From assembly GCA_964539825.1 (NCBI GenBank), contig CAZIKF010000022.1:1-64000 (forward strand): a stretch of 64,000 bases of DNA, read 5' to 3'. Positions 18,165-27,507 of this stretch are shown piece by piece. How positions within the stretch are numbered: position 1 is the stretch's first letter; each line of letters begins with the position of its first letter. Source of the DNA: CAZIKF01 sp964539825. Its GTDB lineage: Bacteria; Muiribacteriota; UBA6191. Under the pieces are notes generated by a model. The model saw nothing but the letters and a program-made list of their open reading frames with translations. It searched no databases and was not told the DNA's origin. The position numbers were made by a program, and so were the translations under genes.

Positions 18165-18755
18165 TTATTCTTCTGTTTCTCCCGTGGCAGCGATCTTACG
18201 TGCCACTCTAGAGGAAGCTACAGTAAAGAAAGACTGGCTTGGAACACGAAATTCAAATCCCTCTAAATCTTGCGCACGGACAATCTCGTTTATCTTTAAA
18301 TGAGAAACGTCAACGGTGATGCAATCAGGAATTGATCCTGGCAGACAGGTAATCTCGGATTCCTGGGCATTTTGCTGCAAAACACCCCCTTGTCTCAGTA
18401 CTCCATAGGGAGTGCCTGTTCCTTTGATAGGGATTTTGATCCGGATTTTAGTGTCTGCATAGGTCTTCTGAAAATCGAGATGGAGTAGATCGGACTGGAG
18501 ATAGTTGTATTGCGGGTTTTTAAAGACAGCCTCGTGGGATTCGGTACTGTCACCGTTCTGGATGCTGAGTTTTACCATCCCGCTAGTACCGCGCTTTTTA
18601 ATCAGGGTATCAGCTTCTTTTTTTGAAAGGGCTATATTCTGGGCAGTGCCATCTCGGTCATATAGCACCGCAGGAATAAACTTCTTTCCTTTTAGCACTG
18701 TTCGGCTAGCAGCAGTAATTTTTCCAACTCTTGCTTCAGCGGATACCTCATACAT
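18165..18755 (-). CDS. rplY: Ribosomal protein L25 (Ctc/TL5 type)
   Basis: A 196-residue protein of the long bacterial L25/Ctc class, which binds 5S rRNA. The N-terminal L25 domain spans about 1-92 (IPAVLYDRDG, HEAVFKNPQYNYLQSDLLHLDF). The C-terminal beta domain (IKIPIKGTGTPYGVLRQGGVL ... ITVDVSHLKINEIV) follows, ending in an acidic tail. GAAGGAG lies about six bases upstream of the ATG. A good promoter is seen at 18798-18826, giving a leader of roughly 35 bases. Confidence 0.95.
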   Translation of the reverse strand: MYEVSAEARVGKITAASRTVLKGKKFIPAVLYDRDGTAQNIALSKKEADTLIKKRGTSGMVKLSIQNGDSTESHEAVFKNPQYNYLQSDLLHLDFQKTYADTKIRIKIPIKGTGTPYGVLRQGGVLQQNAQESEITCLPGSIPDCITVDVSHLKINEIVRAQDLEGFEFRVPSQSFFTVASSRVARKIAATGETEE

Positions 18756-18797
18756 AGCAATACTCCTTCAAAATCAGCCCCCGACAAAGAGCAGAAA

Positions 18798-18826
18798 AGG
18801 GTATCAGCAAATGTTTGAGCTGTCAA
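18798..18826 (-). promoter_or_regulatory. Sigma70-type promoter for rplY
   Basis: On the minus strand TTGACA (18826-18821) is followed after 17 bases by TACCCT (18803-18798). The -35 is perfect and the spacing ideal; the -10 is weak. Transcription would start near 18790. Confidence 0.5.
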
Positions 18827-18909
18827 TGCGAGATTCACGACCATATTCAAGCAGCCGTATCTAATTTCAAATACCGCAGACGCCTCAATTACCCATGCTC
18901 TTAGCTTCT

Positions 18910-18939
18910 TTGGCAGACTTAGGTGTTCCGTACTAAGAT
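18910..18939 (+). promoter_or_regulatory. Sigma70-type promoter for the methylcrotonyl-CoA carboxylase operon
   Basis: TTGGCA at 18910-18915, an 18-base spacer and TAAGAT at 18934-18939, about 35 bases before the ATG at 18975. It is divergent from the rplY promoter in the same 219-base gap. Confidence 0.42.
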
Positions 18940-18974
18940 AAGGGACAGGTATCAAGTACAAGGAGAATCAAAAT

Positions 18975-20582
18975 ATGGAGGCTCTTAAGAGCTCGATTCA
19001 AACCTCTTCCGACCAGTTTCGGGAGAATTCCCAGAGTATGCGGGAACACGTAGAAAACTTCCATTCGAAGCTGGATCAAGTTCAGCGCCGTGACAGCGAC
19101 AAATCTGTGATTCGACACCGCGAACGGGGCAAACTTTTTGTCAGAGATCGAATTGATCTTCTGCTGGATTCCAATTCACGTTTCCTGGAGTTATCAGCCC
19201 TGGCAGGATACGGTCTGTACGGGAGTTCTCCACCAGGTGGAGGGCTTCTTACGGGAATTGGAACCGTACAGGGAAGACAGGTCATGATTGTAGCCAATGA
19301 CGCTACGGTAAAAGGGGGGACTTATTTTCCCATCACAGTAAAGAAACATCTCAGGGCTCAGGAAATAGCCCTGGAGAATTCTCTGCCCTGTATATACCTG
19401 GTAGATTCCGGGGGAGCTTTCCTTCCTCTTCAGGCAGATGTTTTCCCAGACCGAGACCACTTTGGGCGTATTTTTTATAACCAGGCAAGGATGAGCGCCC
19501 GTGAAATTCCCCAGATCGCGGTTGTGATGGGCTCCTGCACTGCTGGAGGTGCTTATGTCCCTGCCATGAGTGATGAATCGGTAATCATCAAGGGACAGGG
19601 AACCATATTTCTGGGAGGACCTCCGCTCGTAAAAGCGGCCACTGGTGAAGAAGTCAGTGCTGAAGAATTGGGGGGCGGCGAGGTTCATTCCAGAATCTCC
19701 GGCGTGACGGATCACCTGGTGCGAAATGATGAAGAGGCCCTGAGAGTCACCCGCTCCATCCTCGAAAACCTGGGCACCAGAAAGCGCCATTCCCTGCAGC
19801 AGGAAGAGATCAGAGAGCCCTTATATGATCCCGAGGAAATTTACGGAATACCTTCCAGTGATCCCAGGCAATCTTATGAAGTTCGGGAAATTTTGGCACG
19901 AGTCATCGATGGGAGTAAGTTCCATGAATTTAAAGAGCATTATGGCTCTACGCTTGTCTGTGGTTTCGCGCGAATAATGGGTTATCCGGTTGGTATTTTG
20001 GCTAACAATGGAGTGCTTTTTTCAGAATCGGCCCTAAAAGGAGCCCATTTCGTTGATCTATGCTCACAAAGAGGAATTCCCCTGGTCTTCTTTCAAAACA
20101 TTACCGGGTTCATGATAGGGAAAAAGTACGAGCACGAAGGGATCGCGAAGCATGGTGCTAAAATGGTTATGGCTGTATCGAATGCCTCTGTGCCGAAGTT
20201 TACCGTAATCATCGGCGGCTCCTATGGCGCGGGAAATTATGGAATGTGTGGCAGGGCATATCAGCCGAGGCAGTTGTGGATGTGGCCAAACGCGAGAATA
20301 TCAGTAATGGGGGGAGAACAGGCCTCAGGGGTTCTCGTATCCGTTAAGTTGGCTCAGCTTCGCAAGGAGGGCAAGGAGCTTGATCATGAGGAATTGGTGA
20401 AGATCAGGGAAGAGACCCTGGCCTCCTATGATGAGGAGAGTTCCGCCTACTATTCCACAGCCAGACTATGGGACGATGGTATTATTGATCCTGTTGATAC
20501 CCGTACAGTCCTGGGTTTAGGGATTTCAGCGTCCCTCAACTCAGACTTTCCACAGCGTCGACAGGGTGTGTACAGAATGTAA
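18975..20582 (+). CDS. mccB: Methylcrotonyl-CoA carboxylase carboxyltransferase (beta) subunit
   Basis: A 535-residue acyl-CoA carboxyltransferase of the crotonase fold. It transfers CO2 from carboxybiotin to 3-methylcrotonyl-CoA in leucine breakdown. Visible hallmarks are the N-domain (GLLTGIGTVQGRQVMIVAND, IYLVDSGGAFLPLQ, GSCTAGGAYVPAMSDE) and C-domain (LVFFQNITGFMIG, GSYGAGNYGMCGRAY). FLPLQ and NITGFM(I/V)G are the wording of MCC rather than propionyl-CoA carboxylase subunits. AAGGAG lies nine bases before the ATG. The following genes supply biotin carboxylase, carrier and HMG-CoA lyase, which fixes the pathway. Confidence 0.93.
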   Translation: MEALKSSIQTSSDQFRENSQSMREHVENFHSKLDQVQRRDSDKSVIRHRERGKLFVRDRIDLLLDSNSRFLELSALAGYGLYGSSPPGGGLLTGIGTVQGRQVMIVANDATVKGGTYFPITVKKHLRAQEIALENSLPCIYLVDSGGAFLPLQADVFPDRDHFGRIFYNQARMSAREIPQIAVVMGSCTAGGAYVPAMSDESVIIKGQGTIFLGGPPLVKAATGEEVSAEELGGGEVHSRISGVTDHLVRNDEEALRVTRSILENLGTRKRHSLQQEEIREPLYDPEEIYGIPSSDPRQSYEVREILARVIDGSKFHEFKEHYGSTLVCGFARIMGYPVGILANNGVLFSESALKGAHFVDLCSQRGIPLVFFQNITGFMIGKKYEHEGIAKHGAKMVMAVSNASVPKFTVIIGGSYGAGNYGMCGRAYQPRQLWMWPNARISVMGGEQASGVLVSVKLAQLRKEGKELDHEELVKIREETLASYDEESSAYYSTARLWDDGIIDPVDTRTVLGLGISASLNSDFPQRRQGVYRM

Positions 20583-20598
20583 TTCACCTGGATTGAAT

Positions 20599-22056
20599 AT
20601 GAAACGAGTTTTGATTGCAAATAGAAATGAGATCGCTGTTCGTATCATTGCTGCGTTGCGTTCCCTTGGGCTGGAATCCGTAGTGGTATATTCGGAATCA
20701 GATCGGAATTCCCTTGCTGTCCAGCTTGCGGACATAGCCATTCCTCTTTCCGGTATGAGTGCCGCCGAGACCTATCTGGATGTAGAAAAACTCATGAAGG
20801 CAGCCAGGCAGTCAGGCGCCGGGGCGATTCATCCAGGATATGGTTTTCTTTCTGAGAAGGTTGAATTAGCAATAGCCTGTGAGAGAGAAGGAATCATTTT
20901 CATAGGGCCTCCTATTGAAGCGATTCGACTCATGGGGGATAAAGCTCTCTCTAAAGGCATGATGAAGGAAGGCGGTGTTCCTACCATCCCGGGATTTGTC
21001 CTGAACCCGGATCCTGGTGAGTGGGAGGAAAACCTGCACAAAGCCAGGGAACTTGGATTTCCAGTAATGGTCAAGGCGGCAGCCGGGGGGGGGGGTAAAG
21101 GTATGCGTCGTGTGGATTGCGTTGAAGAGTTTTCTGCCGCTGTTGAGACCTGTGCCAGTGAAGCGCGCTCTTCCTTTGCCGATGATCGATTGCTCGTAGA
21201 GAAATACATCATGAATCCACGACACATTGAAGTTCAGATCTTTGGTGACAATTACGGCAACCTGGTACATGTGAATGAGAGAGAATGCTCCATTCAAAGA
21301 AGAAATCAGAAGATCATAGAAGAGTGTCCCGCTCCCAGACTGGCCGAAAAAATCCGCCGGAAAATGCGAAAGGCGGCTTTACTAGCCGCACAGTTGGTTC
21401 ACTATCGCAATGCGGGAACCGTTGAATTTGTCCTCGGCGAAGACTCGAATTTTTATTTCCTGGAAATGAACACAAGGATTCAGGTAGAGCATCCCGTCAC
21501 CGAAATGGTTCATTCAGTAGACCTGGTTCAGGAGCAAATTCGTGTAGCACTTGGCTATGAACTATCCATGACACAAGAACCGCAGGCTTCAGGTCATGCT
21601 ATTGAAGTAAGGATCTATGCCGAAGCTCCCTTAGATGAAAACCGCCCATCCTGCGGTAAAATCGTGGACCTGCAATGGCCGGATTCCCCAGGTCAGTTGA
21701 GAATTGACACGGGGATTCAAAAAGGTTCGGAAGTGTCTCCTTTCTTTGATCCTATGCTCGCCAAAATTATTGCCCATGGATCCACACGAAAACAGGCACG
21801 ACAAATTATGACAAAGGCTCTTGAAGATCTGGTTTTATTAGGGGTGGAGACTAATGTTTCCTATCTGCTCACGATTCTTCGTGATGAGAGTTTCGCGGAA
21901 GCTCGGCTGCATACTGGCTTTTTGGATGAAAATAAGCTGGATGAGAAACATCGTAAGGAGATGGGGCAATTTGAGGTAGTGGATCATGCCCTGGCACATG
22001 TAACCCTCTTGAGAACGGCCGCGGTGAAAACCCCGGATCCATTCATCATCAAGTGA
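20599..22056 (+). CDS. mccA: Biotin carboxylase part of methylcrotonyl-CoA carboxylase
   Basis: A 485-residue ATP-grasp biotin carboxylase that makes carboxybiotin from bicarbonate and ATP. Key stretches are KRVLIANRNEIAVR, AIHPGYGFLSE, VKAAAGGGGKGM, HIEVQIFGD, ERECSIQRRNQK, and EMNTRIQVEHPVTE with the catalytic residues. The start at 20599 gives the usual MKRVLIANR; a longer frame begins inside mccB. Typical MccA proteins are about 650-700 residues because biotin carboxylase and carrier domains are fused. Here this part stops after the carboxylase, and the rest is the next gene, 13 bases on. The two together sum to the usual length. Confidence 0.93.
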   Translation: MKRVLIANRNEIAVRIIAALRSLGLESVVVYSESDRNSLAVQLADIAIPLSGMSAAETYLDVEKLMKAARQSGAGAIHPGYGFLSEKVELAIACEREGIIFIGPPIEAIRLMGDKALSKGMMKEGGVPTIPGFVLNPDPGEWEENLHKARELGFPVMVKAAAGGGGKGMRRVDCVEEFSAAVETCASEARSSFADDRLLVEKYIMNPRHIEVQIFGDNYGNLVHVNERECSIQRRNQKIIEECPAPRLAEKIRRKMRKAALLAAQLVHYRNAGTVEFVLGEDSNFYFLEMNTRIQVEHPVTEMVHSVDLVQEQIRVALGYELSMTQEPQASGHAIEVRIYAEAPLDENRPSCGKIVDLQWPDSPGQLRIDTGIQKGSEVSPFFDPMLAKIIAHGSTRKQARQIMTKALEDLVLLGVETNVSYLLTILRDESFAEARLHTGFLDENKLDEKHRKEMGQFEVVDHALAHVTLLRTAAVKTPDPFIIK

Positions 22057-22069
22057 AACTTGGACTGCA

Positions 22070-22591
22070 ATGATATATAAAAAGTTTAAGCTGTGTAATG
22101 CGGGCTTAGCTGCTTCCAGGGAGCTTCGCATTGAGCTGGATAGGGAAAACGGAAAACTCACCCTTCACACACCACAAAAAAAGAGTCGTTCCTCACTTAA
22201 TTCAATAGGTAATCGAGGAACTATGATTGTAGACAATCAAAGAGTTTCCCTGGCCTGGAAACAAGAAGACGAGACGCTTTTTTTGTGCATTGGCGGCAGA
22301 AATTACATTTTCCAGGAGATACCCTCCTTTGAAGAAACGGACGAAGAAGAGTCCGGAGATACTATTGTTCGGGCACGTATGCCTGGAAAAATTCTGAGAA
22401 TCGGACCTGGCGAAGGCTCCTTAATTCAAAAAGGTGATGAGTTATTGGTTATGGAATCCATGAAAATGGAATCGAAGATTCTATCAAATCGAATGGGTTC
22501 TATTCAGGAAATTTTTGTTAAAGAAGGTGAGTTGGTACAAGCAGACCAGCAGTTATTGAGGATCCATGACTCAGAAGATTCGAATCGTTGA
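22070..22591 (+). CDS. Biotin carboxyl carrier protein of methylcrotonyl-CoA carboxylase
   Basis: A 173-residue protein. The C-terminal biotinyl domain (about residues 100-170) has the biotin-lysine motif VMESMKMES, preceded by RARMPGKILRIGPGEGSLIQ. The first 90 residues are probably the BT-type bridging domain that contacts the beta subunit. In MccA these segments follow the carboxylase in one chain; here they are a separate gene in a different register, so the alpha subunit is naturally split. The last 26 bases overlap the HMG-CoA lyase gene. Confidence 0.9.
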   Translation: MIYKKFKLCNAGLAASRELRIELDRENGKLTLHTPQKKSRSSLNSIGNRGTMIVDNQRVSLAWKQEDETLFLCIGGRNYIFQEIPSFEETDEEESGDTIVRARMPGKILRIGPGEGSLIQKGDELLVMESMKMESKILSNRMGSIQEIFVKEGELVQADQQLLRIHDSEDSNR

Positions 22592-23465
22592 GGTTGGGCC
22601 CAGGGATGGGCTCCAGAATGTGAAAGTTCAAGTTCCTCTGGATCTTCGAGAACGTCTGATTCAAAATCTAAGAATGGCTGGTCTGAAGGAAATTGAAATC
22701 GGGTCCTTTGTTTCCGAAAAATGGGTTCCGCAGATGGCCGGAACCCAGGAACTCTGCCAGCGTTTTCATGGAAATCAAAAAGGATTAATGGCTTTGGTTC
22801 CCAATCGGAAGGGATTCGATTCCTTTCTTGAATCGGGACTAGAGAAATTAGCCTTCTTCACGGCAGCTTCTGAAGAATTCAACCTGAAGAATACCAACAA
22901 ATCCATTGAAGATTCCCTACGGGGCTACCAGACGCTAGCGTGTGAAGCGAGAGACAAGGATTTATTCATTCGCATGTATGTTTCTACGGTATTTCATTGT
23001 CCCTACAGCGGTCGAGTAGCTCTTAAAGATCTTGACTCGGTATTTTGTTTTCTAGACCAGCTTCCTTTTGATGAACTGTCCTTAGGTGACACGATTGGGA
23101 AGGCTACTCCCAGGGAGGTGCGAGAGGTTACCAAACTGGCTCTCTCACACTTCGAAGGATCCCGGATTACCTACCATTTTCACGATACCTACGGAATGGC
23201 ACTTTCGAATGTTAGTACTGCGATGGATGCCGGAATTTCTTCTTTTGACTCTTCTGTCTCAGGCTTAGGGGGTTGTCCATATGCCCCGGGTGCCAGCGGT
23301 AATCTGGCTACCGAGGACCTCGTCTATTTATGCGAGGCTCAGGGAATGTCAACGGGTATTGACCTCCAGTCTCTATGTTTGGTTTCAGATGAAATCGACA
23401 GGTTTCTGAATCGCAATTCTCCCTCCAGGGTTCAGGCGGTTTTCAAAAACCAGGCGATTAGTTGA
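22566..23465 (+). CDS. mvaB: Hydroxymethylglutaryl-CoA lyase
   Basis: A 299-residue TIM-barrel lyase that splits HMG-CoA into acetyl-CoA and acetoacetate, the last step of leucine catabolism. The opening IRIVEVGPRDGLQN holds the metal-site Arg/Asp, YHFHDTYGMALSN the metal-binding histidines, and SGLGGCPYAPGASGN contains the HMG-CoA lyase active-site Cys. Length is normal. It overlaps the carrier gene, so the four genes from 18975 act as one operon. Methylglutaconyl-CoA hydratase and isovaleryl-CoA dehydrogenase are not in the window. Confidence 0.95.
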   Translation: MTQKIRIVEVGPRDGLQNVKVQVPLDLRERLIQNLRMAGLKEIEIGSFVSEKWVPQMAGTQELCQRFHGNQKGLMALVPNRKGFDSFLESGLEKLAFFTAASEEFNLKNTNKSIEDSLRGYQTLACEARDKDLFIRMYVSTVFHCPYSGRVALKDLDSVFCFLDQLPFDELSLGDTIGKATPREVREVTKLALSHFEGSRITYHFHDTYGMALSNVSTAMDAGISSFDSSVSGLGGCPYAPGASGNLATEDLVYLCEAQGMSTGIDLQSLCLVSDEIDRFLNRNSPSRVQAVFKNQAIS

Positions 23466-23466
23466 T

Positions 23467-24084
23467 ATGGGACGATCCATTGCTTTTATTGATTTTGATG
23501 GAACGCTGACAAAGAAAGATAGCTTTACTCTTTTTGTGATTTACGCACTGAGCTGGCCAGCTTTGATCATCAAGGGAGTACTTTTTCTACCTTTTGCAAT
23601 GCTGTTTCTCATGAGATTACTGCCAAACTCGGTGGCAAAACAGCTAGCGGTCAAGTTCTTCTTTCGCGGGCGCAATGCGAATGAGCTTGAAAAAATGGGT
23701 GAAGATTTTGCCAGGAAGAGAATCTCAATCCTGCTAAGGCCAGGAGTCTTGGAAAGAATACGCTGGCATCAGCAACAGGAGCATAAAACCGTAATTGTTT
23801 CTGCGTCACTTCGCTACTGGCTTCAATCCTGGTGTAAAGAAAATAGCCTGGAGTTGATCTGTACTGAACTCGAAGAAAACGAAGGTACTGTTACCGGAAG
23901 GCTTGTTCCTCGTAATTGTTTTGGCCCGGAGAAAGTCCGCAAAATCCAGGAGCGATTCGATCTAAAAAGCTATGATACGATCTACGCTTATGGTGATACT
24001 CGAGGGGATAGAGAAATGCTTGCCATGGCTCATCAAAGCTATTTTAAGCCCTTTCGCGGAAGATTTGAGTTCGAGAGTCAGTGA
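23467..24084 (+). CDS. HAD-IB family phosphatase
   Basis: A 205-residue haloacid dehalogenase-type phosphatase of subfamily IB, the group of phosphoserine phosphatase. Motif I is IDFDGTLT (nucleophile D9, acid D11), motif II VIVSASL, motif III includes the Lys in CFGPEKVRK, and motif IV is YAYGDTRGDREML. A hydrophobic stretch near residues 25-55 may form the cap or touch the membrane. The substrate is not evident; phosphoserine, lysophosphatidate-type or sugar-phosphate substrates all occur in the subfamily. It starts one base after the lyase gene stops and overlaps or abuts cysC, so it is in the same transcript. Confidence 0.88.
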   Translation: MGRSIAFIDFDGTLTKKDSFTLFVIYALSWPALIIKGVLFLPFAMLFLMRLLPNSVAKQLAVKFFFRGRNANELEKMGEDFARKRISILLRPGVLERIRWHQQQEHKTVIVSASLRYWLQSWCKENSLELICTELEENEGTVTGRLVPRNCFGPEKVRKIQERFDLKSYDTIYAYGDTRGDREMLAMAHQSYFKPFRGRFEFESQ

Positions 24085-24086
24085 CC

Positions 24087-24668
24087 ATGAAACAGAATCT
24101 AACCATAGAGAATTCCCTGGTTCAGAGAAATGGTCGGGAGGCATTAAACGGTCACAAAGGCCGTGCCCTCTGGTTCACTGGCCTCAGCGGGTCCGGCAAA
24201 AGTACTCTGGCTCGTAGCCTGGAACAGGAACTTCATTCCAGAGAAATTCGAACTTTTCTTTTGGACGGCGATAATCTAAGGAGGGGTCTCAGCCGGGGTC
24301 TGGGCTTTTCCAATGAAGATCGGGAGGAAAATATTCGCCGAGCCGCGGAGGTCTGTAGGCTCATGGTTGAGGCCGGTATAGTGGTTCTCGCGGCGTTTAT
24401 TTCCCCGCTGGCTTCACACAGAGCGATGGCGAAAAAGATCATCGGAGAGCAGGATTTTGAGGAGATCTTTGTATCTTGTCCTCTGGAGGTTTGTGTACAA
24501 CGAGATCCGAAGGGATTTTACGCCAGGGCGAATAGTGGTGAAATCAAAGATTATACCGGTCTGGATTCAGCTTATGAGGAACCTGAACATCCTGATCTTA
24601 AGATTGATGCCGCGGGAAAAACTCAGCAGCAGTGTATACAGAAGTTACTTAAGTTTTACGGTGTTTGA
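24087..24668 (+). CDS. cysC: Adenylylsulfate kinase
   Basis: A 193-residue APS kinase that phosphorylates adenylylsulfate to PAPS. The P-loop is GLSGSGKST near residue 32, followed by LLDGDNLRRGL, GFSNEDREENIRR, FISPLASHR and DPKGFYARA. GTG 24081 overlapping the preceding stop (GTGA) is an alternative start giving two more residues. No ATP sulfurylase gene lies here, so PAPS for sulfate assimilation cannot be assumed. The sulfotransferase at 48539 would need exactly this donor. Confidence 0.94.
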   Translation: MKQNLTIENSLVQRNGREALNGHKGRALWFTGLSGSGKSTLARSLEQELHSREIRTFLLDGDNLRRGLSRGLGFSNEDREENIRRAAEVCRLMVEAGIVVLAAFISPLASHRAMAKKIIGEQDFEEIFVSCPLEVCVQRDPKGFYARANSGEIKDYTGLDSAYEEPEHPDLKIDAAGKTQQQCIQKLLKFYGV

Positions 24669-24681
24669 GAAATGATTTCAT

Positions 24682-27393
24682 ATGACTAAACAGCCTATAC
24701 TAAAGGACTGGCTGAACTCTGATATCAGTTCTTTTGAGCAGTTTTGGCCCACTCTTGAGTCCTTGCACGAGGCTTATGGTAATCCCGAGTTGAAGCGCAT
24801 CTTACGAATTTCACAGAAGCCCGAAGGTGCTAATGTGAGCCTGCTATTTTTGCTAGCTGACTTTTTGATCGTAATTGATGAACCGTGCTGTCTTGGGAAA
24901 CTGGTAGATCTCTGTTCATCAATCAATCTGAAGGAGAAAGACCAGATTTTTTGGTCGACTGGATTTAGTTTGCTGGCTCAATGCAAAAGTGAGTTTCTTC
25001 CCGAGTCAAAGGAGATTTTGAGTTTCCAGAACTACCCTGGAATGAATACGGTTCAAAAGGCGTTTTCCGAATATCTCGCCGCTTTATTCCAGTTTCGTAG
25101 TGGAAGGTTTGTGCGCGCTCTTGATCCACTCGATAAAGTTCTGAACATCCTTAAGAAACAGCCCTTTTCAATTCTGGAGGTCTGGTCCCATAGCCTGCGG
25201 GCTATTATTGAGAAAGAATGTGATCAGATACATAGCGCGATTTCTTCATGCCTTTCAGCTATTCAAATTGCACGTACTAACGGCTTTACCAGCAGGCTCT
25301 GTGAAATCGGCAATCAAAGTGCATTACTGTACTTGAGCATTGATGATCAGAACCACTCTCGTGAGATGTTACGCACCTCTCTTCACTACTCTGACCAGGT
25401 GGGGAGTGAATATCTCAGGGCTTGCACCTACCTTAATCTCGCCGCTGATAAGATGTACGAAGGAGACCTGGACGGTGCCCTCGAAGACCTGAAAATATGT
25501 GTAAGTACTTTCAAGTCCTTACATAGTCAGGAAAAGCTGGCTTTCGCATATTTTGACTGTTTCCGGTGCTATCAATCCAAGGGGCAAGCGGATCACTGTG
25601 ATTCCATCCTGCGGGAAATTGAACTTTGCATCGAGGGTATGAGCGATGTAGAAGACTTAAGGTTCAAGGTGATCAGAGCTCGATCGGAAATGGAGCTACA
25701 GACTCAGAATTTTCAGGCAGCTTTGAAACTGGTTGAAGAATCTCTGTCTGAACGAAGACATCTCAGAGAGTCTATAGGTTACGGGGCTTTGGAGCGTTTC
25801 CGTTCGAATCTAATCATTCGAAAGCTCATCGTCGATCACGACCTTATTCCTGCTACCAGGTTAGCCATGGCCGAAGCTGAGGCGCAAAGGTTAGATGTGT
25901 CAATCCCAAGCATCCTGGTCAAGTCTCATGAATTGATGCCCACCGACTATTGTCATTTACTAATTGAGAAGTTTGGCTACCAGGTTCCCGAACCTCAAGA
26001 TTACAGATTAGTGACTTCTGACCTCCAAGAAATCATCTCCTTCCGATTTGCCCAGGATCACAACATATTGCCGATTGGTATTGGGGATGGCGTCTTTACA
26101 ATCATCGTCTCAGACCCTCTGGATGAGAAAACAATACGCGCAGTAGGAGTCCTCAGTGAGATGGAAGTCCAGGTCAAAATTGCGGATCCAGAAATCCTTG
26201 CAGTCCGCATTAGCGAATGTTACTCGATTCAATCGCAGAGCCTATTTCATGAAGATTACCCGGTTTTTCTAGAAAATATCCTCAACCTTGCTAATCGATT
26301 TGGGGTTTCCGATATTCATATCTTTCCGGACAAGGATCATACCGGAGTTCAATTTCGTATTGATGGTGTAATGCAGCATGTAGAGCACTTTAGTAAGGAT
26401 CATCATTCTCCCCTCGTAAATGTGATTAAGCTATGGGCGGAATTGGATCTGGCAATACATTCCATTCCGCAGGACGGGCGGTTTGAGTACGGAAGGTTTG
26501 CCTATAGAGTCTCGACCGCGCCTATGCTTCACGGAGAAAAGACTGTTCTGCGTCTGATCTCGGGGACAATGCCACATCTTGAGCTATTGGGAATTGAAGA
26601 AAGTATTCTCAGGGATGTGCTCAAAGTCAGTCAAAGAAGTGGGGGTATGTTTCTTGTTACCGGTCCGACCGGTTCAGGAAAGACGTCCACACTCTATGCC
26701 ATTCTCAATGAACTCAATGATTATAAGCGGAGTATACTCACAGTTGAAGACCCTGTGGAAAACGATCTAAAGAACATCGCCCAAAGCCAGGTGAACCGCT
26801 CCAAAGGCTATACTTTTAATTCGGCTCTGGCCTGTTTTTTACGCCAGGACCCCGATGTGATCCTGGTGGGGGAGATTCGCGACGAAGAGACGGCTCAGAT
26901 CGCTGTGCGAGCTTCTTTGACGGGTATTATGGTTTTCTCTACTCTGCACACTTATAACACCTACTCGACGATCAATCGTCTTAAGGACCTGGGAACCAGT
27001 CCTTACCTCCTTGCCGAATCGGTTCATGGAATTCTTTGCCAGAGATTGGTTCGCTCCCTTTGCGCCCGATGTAAAAAGATCTCCGAACCAGATATTGAGA
27101 AGTACTACCAGTTTCGAGAGTATCTTGAGGAGCTGCGAGGATTAGAGTCCTTCTCCATCTTCAGCCCAATGGGTTGTAATCATTGTCAAAAGCTTGGCTA
27201 TAGAGGCCGAACTCTGATTTGTGAATGGCTCCCAATTGATCAAAGCTCCAGAGATTTGATCCTGAATTCCGCCCAATTAGATCAATTTGAGGCTCACTTC
27301 AAGGAGCAAAACTTAATCTCCCTGGCCCACTCTGGATTTCTTAAGGTTCTCAGGGGTGAAACCACCTTTCAAGAAGTCATGAGGGTTCTATGA
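24682..27393 (+). CDS. GspE/PilB-type secretion ATPase with N-terminal TPR-like region
   Basis: A 903-residue protein. About the last 380 residues are a type II secretion/type IV pilus ATPase: Walker A GPTGSGKTS near residue 660, Walker B DPDVILVGEIRD near 721, the His box STLHTYNTYS, and a zinc tetracysteine (CARC near 793, CNHC near 832). A MshEN-type domain precedes it near 440-515 (DHNILPIGIGDGVFTIIVSDP). The first 400 residues are helix pairs of TPR character (YLNLAADKMYEGDLDGALEDL). That extension is unusual, since GspE/PilB proteins are normally 500-600 residues. No pilin, PilC/GspF or secretin gene lies nearby, so it is an orphan here. Confidence 0.88.
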   Translation: MTKQPILKDWLNSDISSFEQFWPTLESLHEAYGNPELKRILRISQKPEGANVSLLFLLADFLIVIDEPCCLGKLVDLCSSINLKEKDQIFWSTGFSLLAQCKSEFLPESKEILSFQNYPGMNTVQKAFSEYLAALFQFRSGRFVRALDPLDKVLNILKKQPFSILEVWSHSLRAIIEKECDQIHSAISSCLSAIQIARTNGFTSRLCEIGNQSALLYLSIDDQNHSREMLRTSLHYSDQVGSEYLRACTYLNLAADKMYEGDLDGALEDLKICVSTFKSLHSQEKLAFAYFDCFRCYQSKGQADHCDSILREIELCIEGMSDVEDLRFKVIRARSEMELQTQNFQAALKLVEESLSERRHLRESIGYGALERFRSNLIIRKLIVDHDLIPATRLAMAEAEAQRLDVSIPSILVKSHELMPTDYCHLLIEKFGYQVPEPQDYRLVTSDLQEIISFRFAQDHNILPIGIGDGVFTIIVSDPLDEKTIRAVGVLSEMEVQVKIADPEILAVRISECYSIQSQSLFHEDYPVFLENILNLANRFGVSDIHIFPDKDHTGVQFRIDGVMQHVEHFSKDHHSPLVNVIKLWAELDLAIHSIPQDGRFEYGRFAYRVSTAPMLHGEKTVLRLISGTMPHLELLGIEESILRDVLKVSQRSGGMFLVTGPTGSGKTSTLYAILNELNDYKRSILTVEDPVENDLKNIAQSQVNRSKGYTFNSALACFLRQDPDVILVGEIRDEETAQIAVRASLTGIMVFSTLHTYNTYSTINRLKDLGTSPYLLAESVHGILCQRLVRSLCARCKKISEPDIEKYYQFREYLEELRGLESFSIFSPMGCNHCQKLGYRGRTLICEWLPIDQSSRDLILNSAQLDQFEAHFKEQNLISLAHSGFLKVLRGETTFQEVMRVL

Positions 27394-27507
27394 GTTCTTT
27401 GGATCATCCTTTCCCAGCCTCAGGTTGAGGGTCCGATGAAAGGAGTTCACACTCTGCTCAAATCTCAAAGAGCTCAACCTTGATGCAAATGACGTTTTAC
27501 CGCGTCA

